A stretch of 64,000 nt of DNA from Micrasema longulum (lineage: Eukaryota; Arthropoda; Insecta; Trichoptera; Brachycentridae), in the NCBI GenBank assembly GCA_022494885.1, contig JAGVSM010003413.1:62001-126000 (forward strand). The letters run 5' to 3'. Positions within the stretch are counted from its first letter, which is position 1. The number at the start of each line of letters is the position of its first letter. A model generated the notes under the pieces. That model had not been told where the DNA came from. It saw only the letters and a program-made list of their open reading frames with translations, and made no database searches. Below, one piece after another: positions 21,703-34,080 of this stretch. The position numbers were made by a program, and so were the translations under genes.

Positions 21703-24700
21703 GTAAGTGCAGTGTTTGCTTATCATTGTTCCTAGAAAAACCGGCATGCGCATGTTTTTACTAAGCCATGCCTTCGTCGTCATGCCCATATCTCGTGTTA
21801 TCGCGAATCTTCAAGTTCTTATTATCAGCGAAGGTCAAATGGTTTGAATTGCAGGCATTATTTCAATTAACCACGGTGAAGCGACGGTATAAACAAAGTA
21901 CATCTCTAATATTTTTTATGCTGTGCCTACCGACTCCTTAAATTGCATTCACACGCGATTAAAAAATTAGGTGCTGTCATTGTTTTGCAGGTATTCTCAA
22001 AACTCGAAAGATATTGACATTACAATATTTTTTATAAGTTACTTTCATGATATACTCATCACCTAAAACTAACTAAATTATTTGAATACGATAAAACCAT
22101 TGCATGTTATTTTTCTTTTATTTCTAATTCCGGTTGGATTCCCGGTGAAAAAACAGAATTTATTGTGATTTTTCTAAAGCCTGGATGTTCTGTGCTGTAA
22201 TCGCCACCGAAATGGCCTTCTGGCCTGTTGTGGAGCAGAAAATAAATAAATTATTGATCAGACCTATCTGAATTTGAAATAAATGCCCCAATTACACCAC
22301 ACTTTTAAACATATTTTTTACCATAGCTAATTTTATAACTGGGATTATTATTTATTATAAACATGTTTTGGAATAATGTGGGTACTCACATAGGACGCGG
22401 TGTATTTTATTTTCATTATAAAACATTAGTAAAATTTAGGCATATCACTTATATTTACTAAGCTTAAAATAATCCTTTATTTATTCAAACACTATAGGCC
22501 GATTTTACACCTGTCATGGTCATACGAATCCATACGAAAATTAGGGTGGATTGATTATTTTTTCTAGTGGTAAAATCCTGTAAATAGAAATCAAGCGGAG
22601 ATTAGCCGGTCTCATGCTGTATCTGGTTAGTGCGTTTGCATGCCATCAAATAAATATGAAGAATAATAACAAATAAAAATCAATCCACTAGGATTTGTAC
22701 CACCACATCAATGTTGTATCCCAACTCAACACACGGCTCTTGGTCTCAGAGTTTGGGATACGTTATTATTTTTTTTGTAATATATATTTATTTGTATGAA
22801 TAAATAAAAATAAATAACTGTGAAACAGGCCATGGGTGAAGAAAATAAAAATATTTTAAGTATAATTTTAATATACGTAAATGTATTAATACGTAATATG
22901 TGTTGTTATAAAAATAAATCATATTGTTTTATATCTTTATGAGCACCTATAGGGGCAGTATGTACCTCCCACTTTTTTAACCTTGGCTACATTTGATCCG
23001 ACCGACTTTTGATCTTTGAAATTTAATTGAATTATTTTCCTTATTCGTGTAGTATTTTCATATTGTTCAATGTATGCCACAGTGGGTGACGTATTATTAT
23101 TTTTTTATCAATAAAGTTACAAAATATGTAAATAATTTCTTATACGATTCTAGTTAGTACCCACACTTACATAATACGTACGTAAACAACAATACAATAT
23201 GTCAGGTAATGTTGTTTATGTGTCTAGGCGGATGAAGACTAAAGTTCTGAGTGTGAAATAGAACCAGAACCCTGAGCGAGTGCTTTCGGCTCGATAGCTA
23301 CTCTCAGGTAAAAATCCTGAAAAAGAAAATCGAGTGGAGATAAGTTCGCCTCGTAGTGTAGTAATTGGCGCATCCACCTACCATGCGATCTGAGGTGGCC
23401 AGTTTTTTTCTTAAAAGCTCATTTAAAATACGAGAGAAATACGTAAATTTTGAAGTCGAATTTAATTCTGACATAACTTTCACTTTTGAATCCGAACGGC
23501 GAATAGTATTGCGATAGATTTCCGGTTTCCGGGAAGCCAACTCACTAATCAGCAGAGGTCAACGACGAAAATTTGTGACGTCACGGGCGTGATAAAAAAT
23601 CGTAGCGCTGATAATACGATACATATATATTTTTTTAATGTTGGCTTTGTTGTATAGTCTATAGTATTAACAAACATTGTTCTTTTAAAATAAACCACTG
23701 AACTTCCCCTTTTAATAATTAAAAAAACGCAATCTTAACGTGCGTGTGAGAATCCGTAAATGCATGTTTATACACCGACCAGCCAGACTGCAACACTTCA
23801 GAGAGACATTCCTCATGGTAAACTTTTTTTAAAACCTCATATTTTTTTATAAAAACTAATTATCTTTATTTTTTAAATTTTTTTTTTAATGTAGACAATT
23901 CTTAAGGCTGTAGTCTGGTAAAACGAACGCAAAGTTAGGAAATCATACGATTTTGCCATTTAAACGAATGTTTTTTTAAATCGCCCAATAATAAAAAAAT
24001 TAAAAAACAAATTAGATAAAAACAATATTTTTAATAGTATTTCTGTTAAAAATGTACTTAAAAGTTTTATGTAACTAAAATTACGCCATTTCAAATTTAG
24101 ACTGAACTTAGGTATCTGGGATCTCAATAAAGACTTAGTATTGAAATAAAATTTGCTGAAATAATTTGAAGATAATAAATTGAATATGAAAGTGGCTGAA
24201 GCCAAATTTTAATTTTGAAAAGAAATACAAGCATTTTAAATCACATGCATTTTTGTGACATTTTCCTTTATTTCTACGTAAATTTATGCATTCGGTAATA
24301 CTTAAAAAATATATAATTTATTCAAATATTTTAGTTGAAACCTTTTTTTATAGAATTGTATTCTCTATTTTTTTACCAGACTACCCTGCTCTCCCCCTAC
24401 CCAACTGCTTCACTAGTCAAAATTTTTTTTTCCAAAAAAATCATCAGGGTGTTTTTAAAAGTACGTCATAAGGAATATTCCTTTGAAATTTCGCGTTATG
24501 GCCCTGAAAAACGCGTGTAATTCCCCAAAGTTCACTGTAGTTTATTTTCGCGGCACAGCTGAGGTTATATCTTTTGGCGCCAAATTGATTACTTTATTTT
24601 TCTATTCCAAGAGTTATTCGTTTTTCTTTATTGTATAAAGAAATAAAATACTTTCTCGAAGTTCGACCTTTAAATTCTTGTAATACTTACCCAATCTTTA

Positions 24701-27700
24701 AAAATGATTTAATACTAGTTTTTTAATAATATACAATATACTTAAAATTCTCGACCTACTTTAAATGCTTTCAAATATTTCATCTAGGTAAAATATTATT
24801 TTATGTTTTATAAAATACCTATTTAAAAAATTAAGACCTTATCAATCAATTACTTGTTTGGGGTCTTTTATAAAAACTATTCAATAGTATTTTGAGTTTG
24901 TCCAAACTGGATTAGTCAGTTATTAAGATTAGCATATTGCAACAGAGATGGACAACACTTGAGATAAGGGAATTTGAAAGTCTAGATATTTACAGGGTTT
25001 ATGACCTGTCATTGGCTAGTTTAAGTGGCCACTTTACGTACTGTTTACACCATTTTGCCCATGTTTAAAAATCCATATTTCTTTAATTCATCCATCTGTT
25101 GATTTTTGTAAAGTTAAAGAGCTGAAAATGCAACAATGAAGGTTTCAGCTCTCAAAAAGTTAGTGTTTGTTTTTTACAAACAAAAAAATAAACAATAAAA
25201 TACTCATATAAATTTTAAATGTGCGTAATAATGTTGATAAAAATTAAATCCCAGCTGATGAAGAAACATACTAAAACACAATATTTTACTGTGCAAACCA
25301 AATGATTGAGTAAATGTTTAGTTTTTACACCGTCCAATTATTTTTTTATATTGGTATCTGCCCACCCTACATTGTTTTTAAGCCTGCAATATTTAACCCT
25401 TATCCATTATTCTTGAGATAAGATAATAAGGGCCTCTATTATGAGAAGGCGGCTAGAGATTTATCGATTGTATGCAATTTTATTAATAACTTTATACCAT
25501 TGCAAAATCTTCCTCCATTCTTTGTATGAAAAAATTAAGTTGTTAACTATATCTATATATATCAATGAATTCCTCACAATAATATAGGCTTTGATATCTG
25601 ATATTTTTATCTTGTCACGTAAAGTATATATTTGATAACATTAGATAAATAATATATCTCATTTTTACTAAAGCCGTGTATTTTATTAAACAGTCTTCGA
25701 TCATATCTGCAACAGTGATTGGTTTGTGAATTATGAACATTTAAATGATTTGTTGTTTTTCAAATAATTATTCTCTACTATGCCTATTTATTAAGAATAT
25801 GTTTTGAATCAATACCTTGGAAATTAAAAAAATAATTGAAGAAATTACTTTACTTTTTGAGTAAACACCATCTCTTTAATGTTTTCTTTAGGAATGACAT
25901 CGCAATATTAACAATGCTTGTGATAAATTGTCAAATGTATTTTCAACTACAAAGTTACTAGATACATATTATTTTTTGGACTGTATTATGCTTCTATTAA
26001 TTAAATACTTTTATTAACTCCTCAGAATGTGCAGTTGGCAGTGGGAATTGGTTGTGTTATAGCAACCATAATAATGGCTTCGTATATCATACCTTGTTTG
26101 GTTTCTGGTAAAAAGAAGAAGAAAATTACTCTCCAAGATTCCTCTGTTAAGTATTCCCTTCCATTGATTGAGCGGGAAGACATTAGCCATGACACAAGAA
26201 GATATCGGTTAGGACTTCCATCAGAAGAACATATTTTAGGTGGGTGTATAGATATTTATCTTTATGACTGATTGCGAAAGATACAAGATATTTTTATTAT
26301 TTCAAAGAAAAATGCAATACTATCCTGAAACACAAATATGTATCAAAGAAAACATTTAATATATTATGCATAGATTTGGTTTCTTGTCGCCTTTCAAATA
26401 CCCATCAAATATTTTTAACTTTTAAATTGTAAACGGAAGACGAGGAAATGTTAAAATAATTAAAAACATAAATCATGCTCATTTTACCAGTTAAAAAATG
26501 ACATTATATTTGATTTTAACAAATGGATTAATCTTTTAAAAGAAAATATTGTTTATAATTAATATAGGAACTTTTATCATCACAATATTTTATCTAATCT
26601 CTCGGCTGCATTGTGGCGGGTTAATTTGCTAGATAAAAGATTTTTTCAAATGGTTTTCGGGTTATTTTGTAAGCAATAAAAGCCAAAAATAGATGTTTTC
26701 AAAAACACTTTGTATCAAATATGATCTTTTAGAATATAATAATGAAGAAACCATAAATTTGCATTGAATATAAAGATGTTAATGTTAGATTGTGCCTTTT
26801 ATTTATGGAAATTATAATATTTATTATAGGTTTGCCAATTGGACAACATATACATTTGACAGCAAGAATTGATGACGAACTTGTTATTAGGTCATACACT
26901 CCAGTTTCAAGTGATGATGATCATGGCTTTGTGGATTTGGTAGTTAAGGTAAATGATTTGACTAAATCACTTATCTGTTTCCTATTGTAAGTTTCCCACA
27001 CTGTTATACACAGCTACACCATCTGCGAAGATGATGTGTTTTATTGGAAGTTTGCCAAAGTTAATATGACTAACACAACCAATTATCAAAAGAAATTAAA
27101 TGGACATTGGTTTTGGCAATCAGACAAAAAATATCAATATTAACTTGTTTCGGTTTTATTCAGTTTGGTGTGTTAATATAATTTTAACTTTTTAAAGGTT
27201 TATTTCAAAAATGTACATCCAAGATTCCCCGAAGGAGGAAAATTATCTCAGTACTTAGATAACATGAAAATCGGAGACACAATAGATGTCCGTGGACCTT
27301 CTGGTAGATTGGTATACAATGGGAATGGGAAGTTTGCCATTAAGAAGTTACGTAAAGATCCACCAACTAAAATTGTAGCTAAAAAGCTCAATATGATAGC
27401 AGGTAAACTTAAAATAACTTTAGAAATCACTTGTGAAATAACAGAAATCTATTTTCAAAAATAGGAGGTGTCTAATATTATGTAGCCACATTATGTCAAG
27501 TATATTTGGCTCCTATCTCCACAAAGAAGTGTTATTCTATATTTAAGTGTTTTTCAATACATGTACCTACCGAGTGTGGATCTTCAAAACTATTAAGCTG
27601 AATGAGTAATTTAGAAAGTAAGACAGTCATATAACATGTTTTCTTTTTCTTATACATATTCAAGTTTAAGTTACTAAAATTATTTTGCAACATAAGTATG

Positions 27701-29521
27701 CTGCCCACCAGATAAGAATGCCTGCGCTGACATAGTGACCGCAGTGTAAAAGATGTGTTAACGTAGGCATTCTTATTTGGCGATTACTTTACCCTATGTT
27801 TATACATATACAGGTGTTCTTTAAACCCTGTCACATCCGAAACCACGATGATCAGTATGGGCAAGAAGACATATTGGCATATTTAAAAAAATGTTTAGAA
27901 CGAAGAAAATTTGTAAAAAAAAAAAAAAATTCAATGTGCCAATATGTCTTCTTGCTCATACTGATCATCGTGGTTTCGGATGTGACAGGGTTTAAAGAAC
28001 ACCCTGTATTTTTATGTATAATGCGGTACATATACACAACATTTATTATTTTAGGTGGAACTGGAATAACCCCGATGCTTCAGTTGATTCGACATATTTG
28101 CAAAGACAAATCTGATAATACAGAAATGAGGTTGTTGTTTGCTAATCAGACGCAGAATGATATTCTTGTGAGGAAAGAATTGGAAGATGTACAGAAAGAA
28201 CATCCACGGCAGTTTAAATTGTGGTATACATTGGATACTCCACCAGAAGGTATGTGCAGCATCAATTTACAATAAATTACACAGAACATTGTATCTAAAT
28301 CGCATAAAATCAATTAATTTAATGTTTACACTATAAAAGATGGCCGTGTCCAGGCGTTTCTGCGTTCATCTACGATCGTATAAATTATAGGTATAGATTG
28401 CTGAGCTCTCTTTTCTGATAAAACCAGCTAACTACAACCCTTAACCCTTAGCTACACGCGCTATTAGTACACATGTGCGGCACTCCGTACTGCAATTTGC
28501 TTTAAGCCATTTCTTACTGATAAGTTTTCTAAGGAGACACAAATCAAATGGGATGATGATTTTACGAACTGAATAAGAAACTACAAAAATACATTTGAGA
28601 CATTAAATCACCGTAATTGAGTGTATGATAGACATAAATAAAAAATATAATTAGAAAAAAAGCAGCACTCAGTGCCGCGGTGCATTTAGATAGGGGTTGA
28701 GTACAGCACAGTCATTTGAAAATGGTCTTATTTTGAAAGAGGTTCTACAACGCTTTTTCTATTCCTAAAACCAAATATTTTCTTCTTCAAATAAATTGTA
28801 TTTTGTCATCAATATGTATTTTTTTGGGTGTTCCCGGCACTACACACTATAAAAATGACACGGAATATGCCTTCTGCTGACTGCGACATAGTACAAATTG
28901 CTAGAACATAAACACATGTTTTCTAAAAAAAACACACAGCTTTTACTCTGAAGATGGCTCCTGCAATGGTAGCTGAAACACCGGAAAGAATCTAACTTAC
29001 ACGGGATCACCCAAAAAAGATACATATTGATAACAATGACCGTGAAAACCTACGCACCTATGTATTTTGTCAGTTTTTCTGAAAAAGTGTTCTACTAAAA
29101 AGATTCACAGCACCCGCAATGATTATTTCTCTACACGTTGGTTTTACGTGGGTTACACAATATCTAAACTTCTTAATGCATAAAACATAATATAATGCAT
29201 TATCTGATTACATATGTTATCGAATTATTAGGATTCAATAGGATTTAGAGCGAGCTTTAGTTGAGATTTTCACTAGAAATGTTTTCTACATAAACTTTAA
29301 TTTTCTTTTAATATATGTATTTTATCAAATGAAACATTATGATTTTAGTTTGGAAGTATAGTTCTGGACATGTTAATGAAGAGATGCTTCGTGAACACAT
29401 GTTCCCTCCCGGAGATGATGTCCTTGTGTTAATGTGTGGTCCACCACCCATGATAAACTTCGCCTGCTTGCCCAACTTAGATAAATTGGGCTATAAAGAT
29501 GACATGAGATTTGCATATTGA
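21679..29521 (+). CDS. Cyb5r: NADH-cytochrome b5 reductase, complete, six exons
   Basis: Transfers electrons from NADH through FAD to cytochrome b5 at the ER or outer mitochondrial membrane, serving lipid desaturation and similar reactions (family knowledge). Exons 21679-21702, 26026-26239, 26830-26948, 27198-27402, 28055-28249 and 29349-29521 total 930 nt, 309 residues, the usual family length. Seen in order: a hydrophobic anchor (residues 10-30), a lysine run (35-39), FAD-binding RSYTPVS (100-106), GGKLSQ (132-137), NADH-binding GGTGITPM (188-195), CGPPPMI (282-288) and the C-terminal FAY. All junctions have GT/AG and matching phases. The first exon (MSESNDNF, then donor GTAAGT) is inferred from phase and context. 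Introns 1 and 4 contain foldback elements. AATAAA at 29605 is a plausible polyadenylation signal. Confidence 0.92.
22125..22260 (+). repeat. SINE group C, head-truncated
   Basis: Starts inside the head at GGATTCCCGGTGAAAA, then the group C tail TTTTTCTAAAGCCTGGATGT and GTGCTGTAATCGCCACCG. Confidence 0.65.
22560..22760 (+). repeat. Possible SINE, group G
   Basis: GCCGGTCTCATGCTGTATCT resembles a tRNA head. The later ATGTTGTATCCCAACTCAAC is shared, inverted, with 60340-60410. Confidence 0.4.
23262..23395 (+). repeat. SINE group E, truncated
   Basis: AGCTACTCTCAGGTAAAAAT and GTGGAGATAAGTTCGCCTCG match the group E leader and head. Confidence 0.65.
24893..25130 (+). repeat. Group M repeat
   Basis: GAGTTTGTCCAAACTGGATT through TTTATGACCTGTCATTGGCT to TTCATCCATCTGTTGATTTT; the most complete linear copy. 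Confidence 0.75.
26026..26239 (+). CDS. Cyb5r: Cyb5r exon 2, membrane anchor
   Basis: Acceptor AACTCCTCAG, donor GTGGGT. Starts [10 protein letters not shown], spans the membrane segment and ends in GLPSEEHIL plus one base of a split glycine codon. The in-frame GTG at 26029 is not a start. Confidence 0.92.
26830..26948 (+). CDS. Cyb5r: Cyb5r exon 3, FAD-binding motif
   Basis: Acceptor TTATTATAG, donor GTAAAT. Contains LPIGQHIHL and [20 protein letters not shown]. Confidence 0.95.
27198..27402 (+). CDS. Cyb5r: Cyb5r exon 4
   Basis: Acceptor TTTTTAAAG, donor GTAAAC. Begins [20 protein letters not shown] and contains [11 protein letters not shown]. Confidence 0.95.
27708..27780. repeat. Short hairpin MITE in Cyb5r intron 4
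   Basis: CCAGATAAGAATGCCTGCGC and the inverse near 27780 form 26-base arms with few mismatches around a 21-base loop. Confidence 0.65.
27810..28008. mobile_element. Group K foldback MITE, core-less copy
   Basis: TA-flanked ends CAGGTGTTCTTTAAACCC and GGGTTTAAAGAACACCCTG. Arms of about 90 bases are nearly identical. Lacks the GC-rich core of the other two copies. Ends 46 bases before the exon 5 acceptor. Confidence 0.8.
28055..28249 (+). CDS. Cyb5r: Cyb5r exon 5, NADH-binding motif
   Basis: Acceptor TTATTTTAG, donor GTATGT. Contains [15 protein letters not shown] and [18 protein letters not shown]. Its acceptor is only 46 bases past a foldback element. Confidence 0.95.
28250..29348 (+). other. 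Cyb5r intron 5
   Basis: Contains the hammerhead-like phrase at 28948 and otherwise unassigned sequence. Confidence 0.35.
28948..28983 (+). ncRNA. Weak hammerhead-like phrase
   Basis: CTGAAGA, an imperfect hairpin TGGCTCC-TGCAAT-GGTAGCT, then GAAAC. Stem I is not convincing, so this may be only an eroded retroelement end. Confidence 0.25.
29349..29521 (+). CDS. Cyb5r: Cyb5r exon 6, stop codon
   Basis: Acceptor GATTTTAG. Begins [13 protein letters not shown], contains [12 protein letters not shown] and ends DMRFAY then TGA at 29519-29521. Confidence 0.95.
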
Positions 29522-31751
29522 TAAACTTATTTGTTATGTTGTATTTATTTTTATAATTCATAAAATATATGTATACATTCTGCTGATAGATATAGCTATT
29601 GTGAATAAATCATTATTGTTAGACTTAAATATTAAATTTTGGATAGCATTTTGATAGTATCATGTTTTATTTCCCCCTTTCATAGTTTTCTTGTACAAAA
29701 CATACTCTTTAGTAGTAAAATTTGCGCAAATATGTCCACTGTGTTCAGGACAAAGGGTTCAAACAGCAATTATGGAAAAAAACTATTTTATTATTGCCAG
29801 AATGTGTATAAGACCCACATTATTGGTTAAAAACATGTTACATTAATAAAACAACGTTTGTCTTAAGTCGCACCTCACAATATATATTTATTGAAAATGA
29901 ATTTGTACTTTTTCTACATTACATTATATTCGCACATGTTAAATGTTTTTTCAATAATAAAACAATATTTAAAAAAAAAATGTATTATAAAAATATACAA
30001 ATTTAATTATAAAAATCATGTAGGACGGTTAAAGTTTCCATATAATATGGATGGTGTAATGCAAAAATGCATTAAGCCACACCAACTAATTATAAGATAA
30101 TTGATGTATAACATCAGGAAAATTTTTCAAAAATATGATTTATTATTTAGTTTGTCTGTTAAGTTTAATATATAAGTACTTAATAGAATAAAAAAAGGTA
30201 ATAAAATTTTTATATTGATTATTTTTATAAAAAATGAACAAAAACGTGGGATAACACATTTTTACTATTGGCTTACAATAGCGCAAAAATGTTTCAAACA
30301 ATTTTACTTCACAATAAAAAGTAATATATGTAAATCTATAATTTTTATCTCTTTTCAAATGTAAAATTACCAATAGCACATATTTAATTGTGATGGAAAA
30401 TTTTGAGTAAAAAAAAAATTTAAATAAAACTTTATGTTAACCAAATGTTAAAAATGCCTTGAGATTTACTTCCATCCCCAACTTGCAAAAAGTTAGTAGC
30501 CGTTTGTAATAAACAAAACTTCTCTTCATGTTAGCCACATATTGATCTTAATTTGCAACAATATGTTGAGCATTTTAAACCAGTGTTACATTGTTTCTAG
30601 TCCAGTTGCATGATTTTGCTTAACACATTGCGATATTGCAGAGCATTTGTATATTAAAACTCATCAAATTATTTTTCAAAGTAAGAATATCACCCTAGGA
30701 TCATGATTTCAACAATTTTTTTTCAATTTTGTGATTCAACACATTTTTGTATGACACCATTGATATGTACTAACATCAAACAAATGTTTAAAATAATTTC
30801 ACCTTTTCATAATATCATTTTAAAAATATAACTGCATAGGTGTACATAAAAAGAGAATAAAAAATGTTTTGCGAAACTTAGAGACTTGCACAAACCATCT
30901 TAGATGGAATGATTTTTATAAATACATATTCTCAAATTTACGTGTAGATATTTCATACAAGTATTATTAAATATGTTTGTGAGATTCTGTTTTTCTTAAT
31001 TTACTGAACAAAGGAACATAAATTACAACTATGGTTATATTTTGTTTAAATTACAACTATGGTTATATTTTGTTTAACTTAAAGTACTTGGACGGACAGT
31101 ACATCATTTATCGATATTTGGTGCATTTTTTGTAAATAGTACTAAAATAACAAAACTAAATATGTACATACATATTTTGTGTTTTATTATTATTCACATG
31201 CTCTTTTTGTTTTATTAAATTTTATTAGTACAGTAATACTAAAGACTAAGAAAACCAAATTATTAAAAAAAAAACAGTACATAATAGCTATTCTGTGAAT
31301 AAATTATTCTATAAATATTCTATAAATACTAGAGTAAGGACACATCTGATAAAAATATCAGTCAACCATAATTCAAATGCATAAAAGATGGACATATATG
31401 TATATAGTAAATCAAGAATTAGTATTATGTAAGGATACCCTTGATATCCAATCTCCAAATATATTGAATATTTTTTCATTAAAAATTTATGAAGGAATGC
31501 AGTAAATACCATTTTTGGTGCTTAACAGTTTTAAAGAATATAAATATTGGCAGTATATTTTAAAATATCTTTCAACCAAAATACAAAATTTTACAAAGAC
31601 AAAAAAGTTTTAAATTCAGTTTACAGAATATGTTGTGTAAAAACCTTAAATGTTAGATTAAACATTTTTTGGAGGCAAGTTAATACATACACATGTATTA
31701 AAATACAATATGAAAATTTTAATACTCAACAAACCTTTACACATGCTAAAA
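29522..31751. other. 3' flank between Cyb5r and the Ly6 gene
   Basis: The two genes converge here. AATAAA occurs at about 29605. The only repeat seen is a 28-base tandem at 31021. AT-rich and otherwise unassigned. Confidence 0.4.
31021..31076 (+). repeat. 28-base tandem duplication
   Basis: AATTACAACTATGGTTATAT occurs twice with a 28-base period. Confidence 0.85.
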
Positions 31752-31881
31752 CTATAAGTACCTAACAAAATTGCAGAAAATAGATAGCGAAAATAAAATT
31801 GCGGACAGCGTAAAAGTAGTACTTCCATTGCAGCGATGATCGAGGAAGCAGAAGCACCAAGTAGTCTGGTCATAATGATCC
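31752..31881 (-). CDS. Ly6 gene last exon with GPI signal
   Basis: Acceptor TGTTTTTAG. Read at the phase given by the middle exon it encodes [19 protein letters not shown] and then a hydrophobic tail ending at TAG 31754-31752. Confidence 0.87.
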
Positions 31882-34080
31882 CTAAAAACAAAAAAATATC
31901 TAACTTTGAGAGCAAATGAAAATTAATTTAGCCTCATAACTCAGATTCCATGTAAGCTGAATGATTGTAGTAATCTTTTTCGGCCCATAATTACAATTCT
32001 GTTGATTAAATTCATAATGTTATAAAATTTGAGGTACATAAACCAAAACAATAGACCCGGTTGACATACCGAGATTAGGTAATATTTTTGTAACTTAATC
32101 TAAATTGTTGCCGTATGCGTAAGTCATGTTAGCATAAACAGCTTACATTCATTTACTTAACAAATAAATTAACGCCTTGGTTTGGCAGTAAGACTTATTT
32201 CGATATTATGTGATTGCTCAACTGATAATTAAACTTTATAAATATTTATTTTCTGTAGAGGCATAGGGCTTTACTCATAAACTTGGTATAAAGTTAAGCC
32301 TAGCCATAGTTCTAGAACACGGATGGGAATACCATCATTATAGTGGTAGAATAAGAATGGTATTCCCATCCTTATTATTTACAATTATTCTACCACTATG
32401 CCTACGTGTAACTTTATGCCAGGTTTATAAGTAAGACCCATAGTGTATTAGAAAATAAGATTTCGGATATGTAAGTGTAACAGGATAATTTATCTTTTAC
32501 CTTTTAACATCATATTCTTTTATTGAGTTGTTCACATAGTTGGACAGGCGAGGGTCAAATGATGCAGGGCGGCATCCTTCATACTGGTCAGCAGGAATGT
32601 CAGTGCGGAAAGCTTGGAGGTTACTAAGGCAGTCTCTGGTCACAAACTCATCAGCTGAAATAATGAAAATTCACTGTTTATATCTTTTACAAGAAAAACA
32701 TGAAAAATAATTTATAAAACATTAAAAAATATTTTAAACAAATCTGTATCTTAGAGGATAAAAGACAGGAGTCCACGATTTGCTGTTATGAATACAAAAA
32801 TTATCACAATAAGCTGTTATATACGTGAATACAACACTGAAGTCTACTTTTGTCATCGTTTTTTTTTTCTATAAAAATCTGAATCCACTTTGTTTTAAAC
32901 ACAAAAAACATCAGTAGTCCCAGATATGATATTTTGGTTATTAGTATTCAAATAAACATTGTTTTACATTGAAAGTTCTTTATTTAATGAAATCATGTCA
33001 TTTGGTTACAAGGTTTTGGAAATGCACAATCACAAAATTTCGTTCAATGTGACTCCTGTGTATCCTTTAAGGCAGTGGTCCCCAATTCCCGGGCCGCGGC
33101 CCGGTACTAGGCCGTGGACTTAATGGTACTGGGTCGCGCAAGGGCCTGCTTAAAAATCAAAATTACTTTTGAAAAATCAAACATGCCTATAAAATTTATC
33201 ATAGTGCTAAAATGACTGAAAATTAATCCCTATTGCCATTTCCAACATCCTATCTATGTGAAGCGGGGTTTTCTGCAGTGACAACAACCAAAACAAAAAA
33301 ATAAATAAACTGGACATAAGCAAGACATTTTGGGTGTCACGATCTCCTATTAGCCCTGGATGGAACCATCTCGTTTTAATGAAGCAAGCTCAGGGTTCTC
33401 ATTTATTTAGCTTTAAATCAAAACACATAAAACTTCAACATAAAAACTTTGGAAGAAAATAAATAAATAACTTTCAAGATATCAGAATAACATTAAAATC
33501 CCGATATTGAACGTTAAGCATTCTCAAAATTATTTTATTATGAAACGTTGACCGGTCCGCGGCAACAAAAGGGTTAGGGACCACTGCTTTAAGGTACAGA
33601 AATTAAATTTATATATTGTGAAGGTGCTGCATGAAGAAAGGCACGTATTGTATATATTTTTTCTTATACCAAATAAAAATTATTATTATTGGGTGCCGAT
33701 TCTTTTGGAGCAAAGACTACTAAGCACTATGCATTTGAATACTTAGTGCAAGTGTATAAATGCAGTTATTTATAATTTAATCCATGTTTTACTTCAGAGG
33801 CCATGGGTAAAACACTTCTACTAAGAATTTTTAATGTTTGAAAATCGATTTGCATACATCCACATGTCATACATTTGTAGAGGTATAAGATATCAATACA
33901 GAATGATAACTTTTGAATTGTGAATAGTAATCAATGACTTACCTCCTTTTCTCTCGATTAGCTTGACACAAATATCATTTTCTTCTGGGCACACAGAACC
34001 CAAGTATCCCATTCCACGCCAGTTGAATGGATTGCACCCTGGCAAACCGGGAGAACACTGGTAGCACATCAGGGACAATC
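31752..34080 (-). CDS. Ly6/quiver-family GPI-anchored protein (retroactive-like), N-terminus unresolved
   Basis: Three exons 34080-33943, 32654-32501 and 31881-31752 join in phase to 139 residues plus a missing N-terminus. Ten cysteines fit a three-finger Ly6/uPAR domain: [37 protein letters not shown], then [12 protein letters not shown]. After the small residues GSTT comes a hydrophobic end, the usual form of a GPI signal, so the mature protein should sit on the outer cell surface. The wording PFNWRGMGY and the DHRCN end resemble insect retroactive-type proteins, needed for cuticle chitin in flies; that assignment is from memory and tentative. The true last exon is not in the longest open frame over 31658-31915. 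Introns contain a hAT and a MITE. Confidence 0.85.
32262..32444. mobile_element. MITE in the Ly6 gene's last intron
   Basis: Arms of about 31 bases: TTTACTCATAAACTTGGTAT and the inverse near 32435, with a second inverted pair inside (GAATGGTATTCCCATCC region). No coding capacity. Confidence 0.75.
32501..32654 (-). CDS. Ly6 gene middle exon
   Basis: Acceptor TATTTCAG, donor GTAAAA. Encodes [15 protein letters not shown] to [10 protein letters not shown] with split codons at both ends. Confidence 0.88.
33073..33586 (+). mobile_element. hAT element with perfect target duplication
   Basis: Ends CAGTGGTCCCCAAT and, inverted, CAGTGGTCCCTAACCC. CTTTAAGG flanks both sides (33065-33072, 33587-33594), the eight-base duplication of hAT elements. 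Bases 33230-33420 read, across a frame shift, as a ZBED5-type transposase C-terminus ([15 protein letters not shown], then INKLDISK). It lies in the first intron of the Ly6 gene. Confidence 0.85.
33943..34080 (-). CDS. Ly6 gene exon with CYQC
   Basis: Acceptor AAATTTCAG, donor a consensus GTAAGT. Encodes [18 protein letters not shown] to LIERKG. Begins with the last two bases of a split codon, so a coding exon lies upstream. Confidence 0.88.

Larger units (their letters stand above)
21703..26025 (+). other. Cyb5r intron 1
   Basis: 4.3 kb. Holds a SINE C copy (22125), a tRNA-like repeat (22560), a truncated SINE E (23262) and a group M repeat (24893). Short inverted ends GTAGTCTGGTAAAA at 23913 and 24371-24385 may bound one more foldback element. 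The rest is unassigned. Confidence 0.5.

Noticed and set aside
31658..31915. 85-codon minus-strand frame over the last Ly6 exon
   Set aside because: Wrong frame; the phase of the preceding exon selects the frame with the Ly6 cysteines.
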